Assembly: GCA_035400705.1 (NCBI GenBank)
Contig: DAOMZV010000026.1
Coordinates: 1 to 8,842 of the forward strand
Direction of reading: 5' to 3'
Length of the DNA: 8,842 nucleotides
Origin: GWC2-40-17 sp035400705
Lineage (GTDB): Bacteria; Patescibacteriota; Patescibacteriia; Magasanikbacterales; UBA10003
In this document: positions 6,299 to 8,842 of the stretch, piece by piece
Layout of the letters: each line of letters starts with the position of its first letter
Position numbering within the stretch: the stretch's first letter is position 1
The notes under the pieces: generated by a model
What the model saw: only the letters and a program-made list of their open reading frames with translations
Told to the model about the DNA's origin: nothing
Databases searched by the model: none
Program-made: the position numbers and the translations under genes

Positions 6299-8842
6299 TT
6301 ATAACCTACCTTTTGAAGCTAAGATATTGGACAATCGTTGTATTTCTTCGGATAAATCCTCAAAAGCCGGTGTCTCCATCCTTTTTTCTATTTTCGCGGC
6401 TGCGTCCGGGCTGGCCGAGTATTTTTTAGCAGCAATTAAAGAAGCAATGAGCTGACGTTGAGAAGTAGTTGAATTTTTTGTAGCCCAAAGCAACAGTTGA
6501 TTAACATTGGTTAAATTAGTTAAGACTCGTCCAAGTTGAGTAACACCATTAACGTCACCATTAGGCATTACTTTAACAATTTCTTCTACCTTTAAATCCT
6601 TTAACCAAGCGGGTGGGTTATCACCCCAATTAGCAGCTTGTTGAGATAAAGCTTCGCCACCTCTCTGAGAAAAAGCGCCTCGATCATTTGGATCTTGAGA
6701 ACTTGGCCTTGAATATGCCGCTGCTTGTAAAGCTTCGTCTTTTGTAGTGGAGGAAGCTATCCCCGCTTGTCGTAAACTCTCTACTCTTTCTGCTTGCTCT
6801 TTATAACCCTGTGGGATAACACTACCTTGTGACATCCGACTTAACATATTTTGCAAATCAGCAATCTCGCTATCTAAATCAACTAATTCTTGCCCAAGCG
6901 CAGCTTTTTTTTCATAGCTCATCCCACTCTTTTGACCGGCAGCTAATTGTTCATTTTTCCCTGAACGAATATTTTGTTTTTCAGCCAACTCATTTTCCAT
7001 TTCTCTTCTTTGAAGAGATACTTGTATTCCTGGATCAGCTTGATCCATAGCTGACAAAACAGATGCTTCTGAAGCTAAAGCCCTAGAAATTGGATTTTGC
7101 ATAATACTGGCGTTGGCTTCGCTCGCTCTCGCTATACTAGAAATATTTTTTGCATCACCGTTTGCAATTAAAGTACCCACTAGTTCTACACCTCTATCAC
7201 CTAATTTTGTTAGATCAATATCTGACGGGGCAATAGTGCCAGCATTAATCATTCCGATTATTTCATCAGCGGTTTTATCTTTAGTTAAAGCTTCATGACG
7301 CAACTCCTTTTGATGTTCAGACATCTTAGCCACTTGTTCTGGTCTAAAAGCAGCTGAGACTTCTGGACTAGAAATATCGTCATCAGAAATATCTTGCACT
7401 TTATTTGGATGAATACCCTGAACCCTTTTCTTTTGTTTGTCCGGATCTTTAATCATTCTTAAATTATCACCTTCAAATTTTTTAACCCATCCAGCTGCTC
7501 TTTCACTTTGTCCTAATTTATCTCCTAACTCTGGTAATTGTCCGGCCATAGTTTCCAACTGTTCATCAGTTATACCTAATCGTTTCCTTGTTTGTGGTTC
7601 ATTTACTAAACGGCCAATAGCTTCAAATTTTTCTGTTTGGGATTCAGAAGTATTAGTAGTTTTTCTACTAGCAGCTCTTAAAACATCATCATCTTTATAT
7701 TCTGAGACTTTTTTACCTGTTTCTCTAGCCACTTTTAATCTTTCGCTCTTTAAATCAGCGGCCGTGCCTCTGGCAAAAGTACCCAATAAAGGCACCCTAG
7801 CTACACCTTTGTTTAAAATAGCTTCCTTACCCTGGGAGACCAAACCTCCACCTTTTCTGCCTAAATAGCCACCAATACCTTTTTCTGAACGCAGACCAAA
7901 TTCATCACCCTTTTTAGCAACGGCCTTAAAAGTCCCACCGACTAACGGTATTTGCTTGCCAACACCAATTCCGGTTTTGGTTAACTGTTGTAAGGCAAAA
8001 GCAGCTGGAATGCCACCGCCAGTGGCTGCGGCGAAACCCATTGGTACCGCCACTTTCTTTGCGGCTGTAGTAGCGGCTTTCTTCATCATACCACTAGCTC
8101 CTCTAGCCAAATCACCACCCATTAAACTTAAAGATTGAATTTGTTGCAAGGCATAAAATAGCATTGCTAAAACAACAAATAAAGAGCCCATGTTCTCCCA
8201 CTGAGAAATTTCTGTTCCGGCAATATCCTGATAACCACCATTACTGGTTGGCTGTTGTTTTCTGTAAGCTTCTGGCACGGAGTTGTTAGTATTAATTTCA
8301 TTAATCATTCCTCCTTGTCCCATTGTGGCCAAAACTAACCAAAGAAAAAAGGCTACTATTGGTCCAACAATAATAGCGTTGATTAGCTCTTTCCACCACT
8401 GGCTATAATATTGTCGTCCTTTTTCAAAAGTACCAAGCAAAAAAGCAAAAGGAGATAAAATAATTAAAATCCACAAAGTAACAATGCGCATTAATAAAAT
8501 TATGGCAAAAATTCCAGTTACTATTGCGGTGACCGCTAAAACAATCGCCCCCAAGACAAAACCCAAGGCGGTTTCCATTGCCATTTGTTCATTAGATTGA
8601 GTACCTGAAGCTGATTTTTCTAAAATCTGTTTAATGCCAAACATTTGAGCAAAGTTACCACCAGCGGTAGCAGCATAAGCGTTAACAAAAGTCAACATTA
8701 CCACCTGACCAAAATCAATTAATAAACCAATAATTGTTTTACTAAAATTAACTAAAATGGCTGTGCCAATTATTCTAGGCAACATTTTTTTCCAACTGTA
8801 TTGGTCGTTTAATTTGAGCATAGTGCCAAAAGCCATCACTAA
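6299..8842 (-). CDS. VirB6/TrbL-like polytopic membrane protein, 5' end outside window
   Basis: Membrane channel component of a T4SS-like system, at least 847 residues. The frame is open to the window edge. In-frame GTG (8839) and ATG (8836) codons exist but are probably not the start: the visible protein begins in mid-family with AFGTMLKLNDQYSWKKMLPR, a part normally preceded by further membrane helices. Numbering here is from the GTG. Hydrophobic segments lie at about 21-53 (two), 92-115, 117-136, 152-172 and 217-237. The stretch SPFAFLLGTFEKGRQYYSQW (129-148), then WKELINAIIVGPIVAFFLWL, matches the VirB6/TrbL core. Residues 245-360 are rich in Gly, Ala and Lys. The rest, to 846, is soluble and charged, with a probable coiled coil at 605-668. 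The soluble part makes up about 600 residues, far longer than in classical VirB6 (about 300 in all). The family call is good; the extension's role is unknown. Confidence 0.9.
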   Translation of the reverse strand, partial: LVMAFGTMLKLNDQYSWKKMLPRIIGTAILVNFSKTIIGLLIDFGQVVMLTFVNAYAATAGGNFAQMFGIKQILEKSASGTQSNEQMAMETALGFVLGAIVLAVTAIVTGIFAIILLMRIVTLWILIILSPFAFLLGTFEKGRQYYSQWWKELINAIIVGPIVAFFLWLVLATMGQGGMINEINTNNSVPEAYRKQQPTSNGGYQDIAGTEISQWENMGSLFVVLAMLFYALQQIQSLSLMGGDLARGASGMMKKAATTAAKKVAVPMGFAAATGGGIPAAFALQQLTKTGIGVGKQIPLVGGTFKAVAKKGDEFGLRSEKGIGGYLGRKGGGLVSQGKEAILNKGVARVPLLGTFARGTAADLKSERLKVARETGKKVSEYKDDDVLRAASRKTTNTSESQTEKFEAIGRLVNEPQTRKRLGITDEQLETMAGQLPELGDKLGQSERAAGWVKKFEGDNLRMIKDPDKQKKRVQGIHPNKVQDISDDDISSPEVSAAFRPEQVAKMSEHQKELRHEALTKDKTADEIIGMINAGTIAPSDIDLTKLGDRGVELVGTLIANGDAKNISSIARASEANASIMQNPISRALASEASVLSAMDQADPGIQVSLQRREMENELAEKQNIRSGKNEQLAAGQKSGMSYEKKAALGQELVDLDSEIADLQNMLSRMSQGSVIPQGYKEQAERVESLRQAGIASSTTKDEALQAAAYSRPSSQDPNDRGAFSQRGGEALSQQAANWGDNPPAWLKDLKVEEIVKVMPNGDVNGVTQLGRVLTNLTNVNQLLLWATKNSTTSQRQLIASLIAAKKYSASPDAAAKIEKRMETPAFEDLSEEIQRLSNILASKGRL

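Larger units (their letters stand above)
217..8842 (-). other. Putative T4SS-like operon
   Basis: Seven co-oriented genes with junctions of 3, 3, 4, 1 and 16 bases and a final 20-base overlap. No room exists for internal promoters outside coding sequence before the comF-tRNA gap, so a single transcript entering from beyond 8842 is expected. Two junctions read stop-three bases-ATG (TAATTTATG, TAAGTTATG). All seven stops are TAA. Most starts lack a clear Shine-Dalgarno sequence, so ribosomes finishing one gene probably restart on the next (inference). Confidence 0.8.

Noticed and set aside
1314..8138. Several plus-strand open frames of 60-143 codons opposite the large genes (for example 1314-1571, 4911-5165, 7437-7868)
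   Set aside because: Each lies wholly or largely opposite a well-supported minus-strand gene, has no recognisable domain, and shows low-complexity composition expected from antisense reading.
8834..8839. GTG/ATG at the right edge as the true start of the VirB6-like gene
   Set aside because: The frame stays open to the edge and the first visible residues correspond to an internal part of the family, so the start lies outside the window.
217..8842. UGA recoding as in Gracilibacteria or Absconditabacteria
   Set aside because: All seven genes end in TAA and no in-frame TGA interrupts any of them, which would be unlikely if UGA encoded glycine.

Overview
The window is an AT-rich bacterial segment in which every supported gene lies on the minus strand, so the genes read from the right edge to the left. 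It holds seven protein genes and one tRNA. The proteins form a reduced type IV secretion-like (T4SS-like) cluster: a VirB6/TrbL-like polytopic membrane protein, a large protein of unknown function, a PrgI-family (VirB3-like) membrane protein, a TraC-like protein, a VirB4 ATPase, a small bitopic protein that may be VirB8-like, and ComF. This gene order, AT-rich composition and dense packing most resemble Patescibacteria (Candidate Phyla Radiation), probably a Parcubacteria-type lineage. That assignment rests on recollection of such clusters, not on a search. All seven protein genes end in TAA and none has an in-frame TGA, so the code looks standard rather than the UGA=Gly code of Gracilibacteria and Absconditabacteria.

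Layout from right to left. 8842-6299 is the VirB6-like gene, with its 5' end cut off by the window. 6295-4544 is a 583-residue protein of unknown function with a duplicated helical module and two proline-rich linkers. 4540-4112 is PrgI. 4107-3430 is the TraC-like protein. 3428-1542 is VirB4. 1525-941 is the small membrane-anchored protein. 960-217 is comF, which overlaps the previous gene by 20 bases. After an 81-base gap comes tRNA-Ser(GCT) at 135-46. The junctions from VirB6 to VirB4 are only 1-4 bases and no gap before comF exceeds 16 bases, so this is very probably one operon whose promoter lies beyond the right edge.

How they may work together (inference from families): the VirB6-like, PrgI and candidate VirB8-like proteins would form the membrane part, VirB4 would supply ATP-driven energy from the cytoplasm, and the TraC-like protein would sit with VirB4. 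ComF, a phosphoribosyltransferase-like protein linked to DNA uptake in other bacteria, closes the operon. No relaxase, coupling protein (VirD4), pilin, lytic transglycosylase, integrase or transposase is visible, so nothing in the window marks this as an integrative conjugative element. A chromosomal machine for DNA uptake, protein export or cell contact is as plausible as conjugation. The most interesting unknown is the 583-residue protein between the VirB6-like and PrgI genes.
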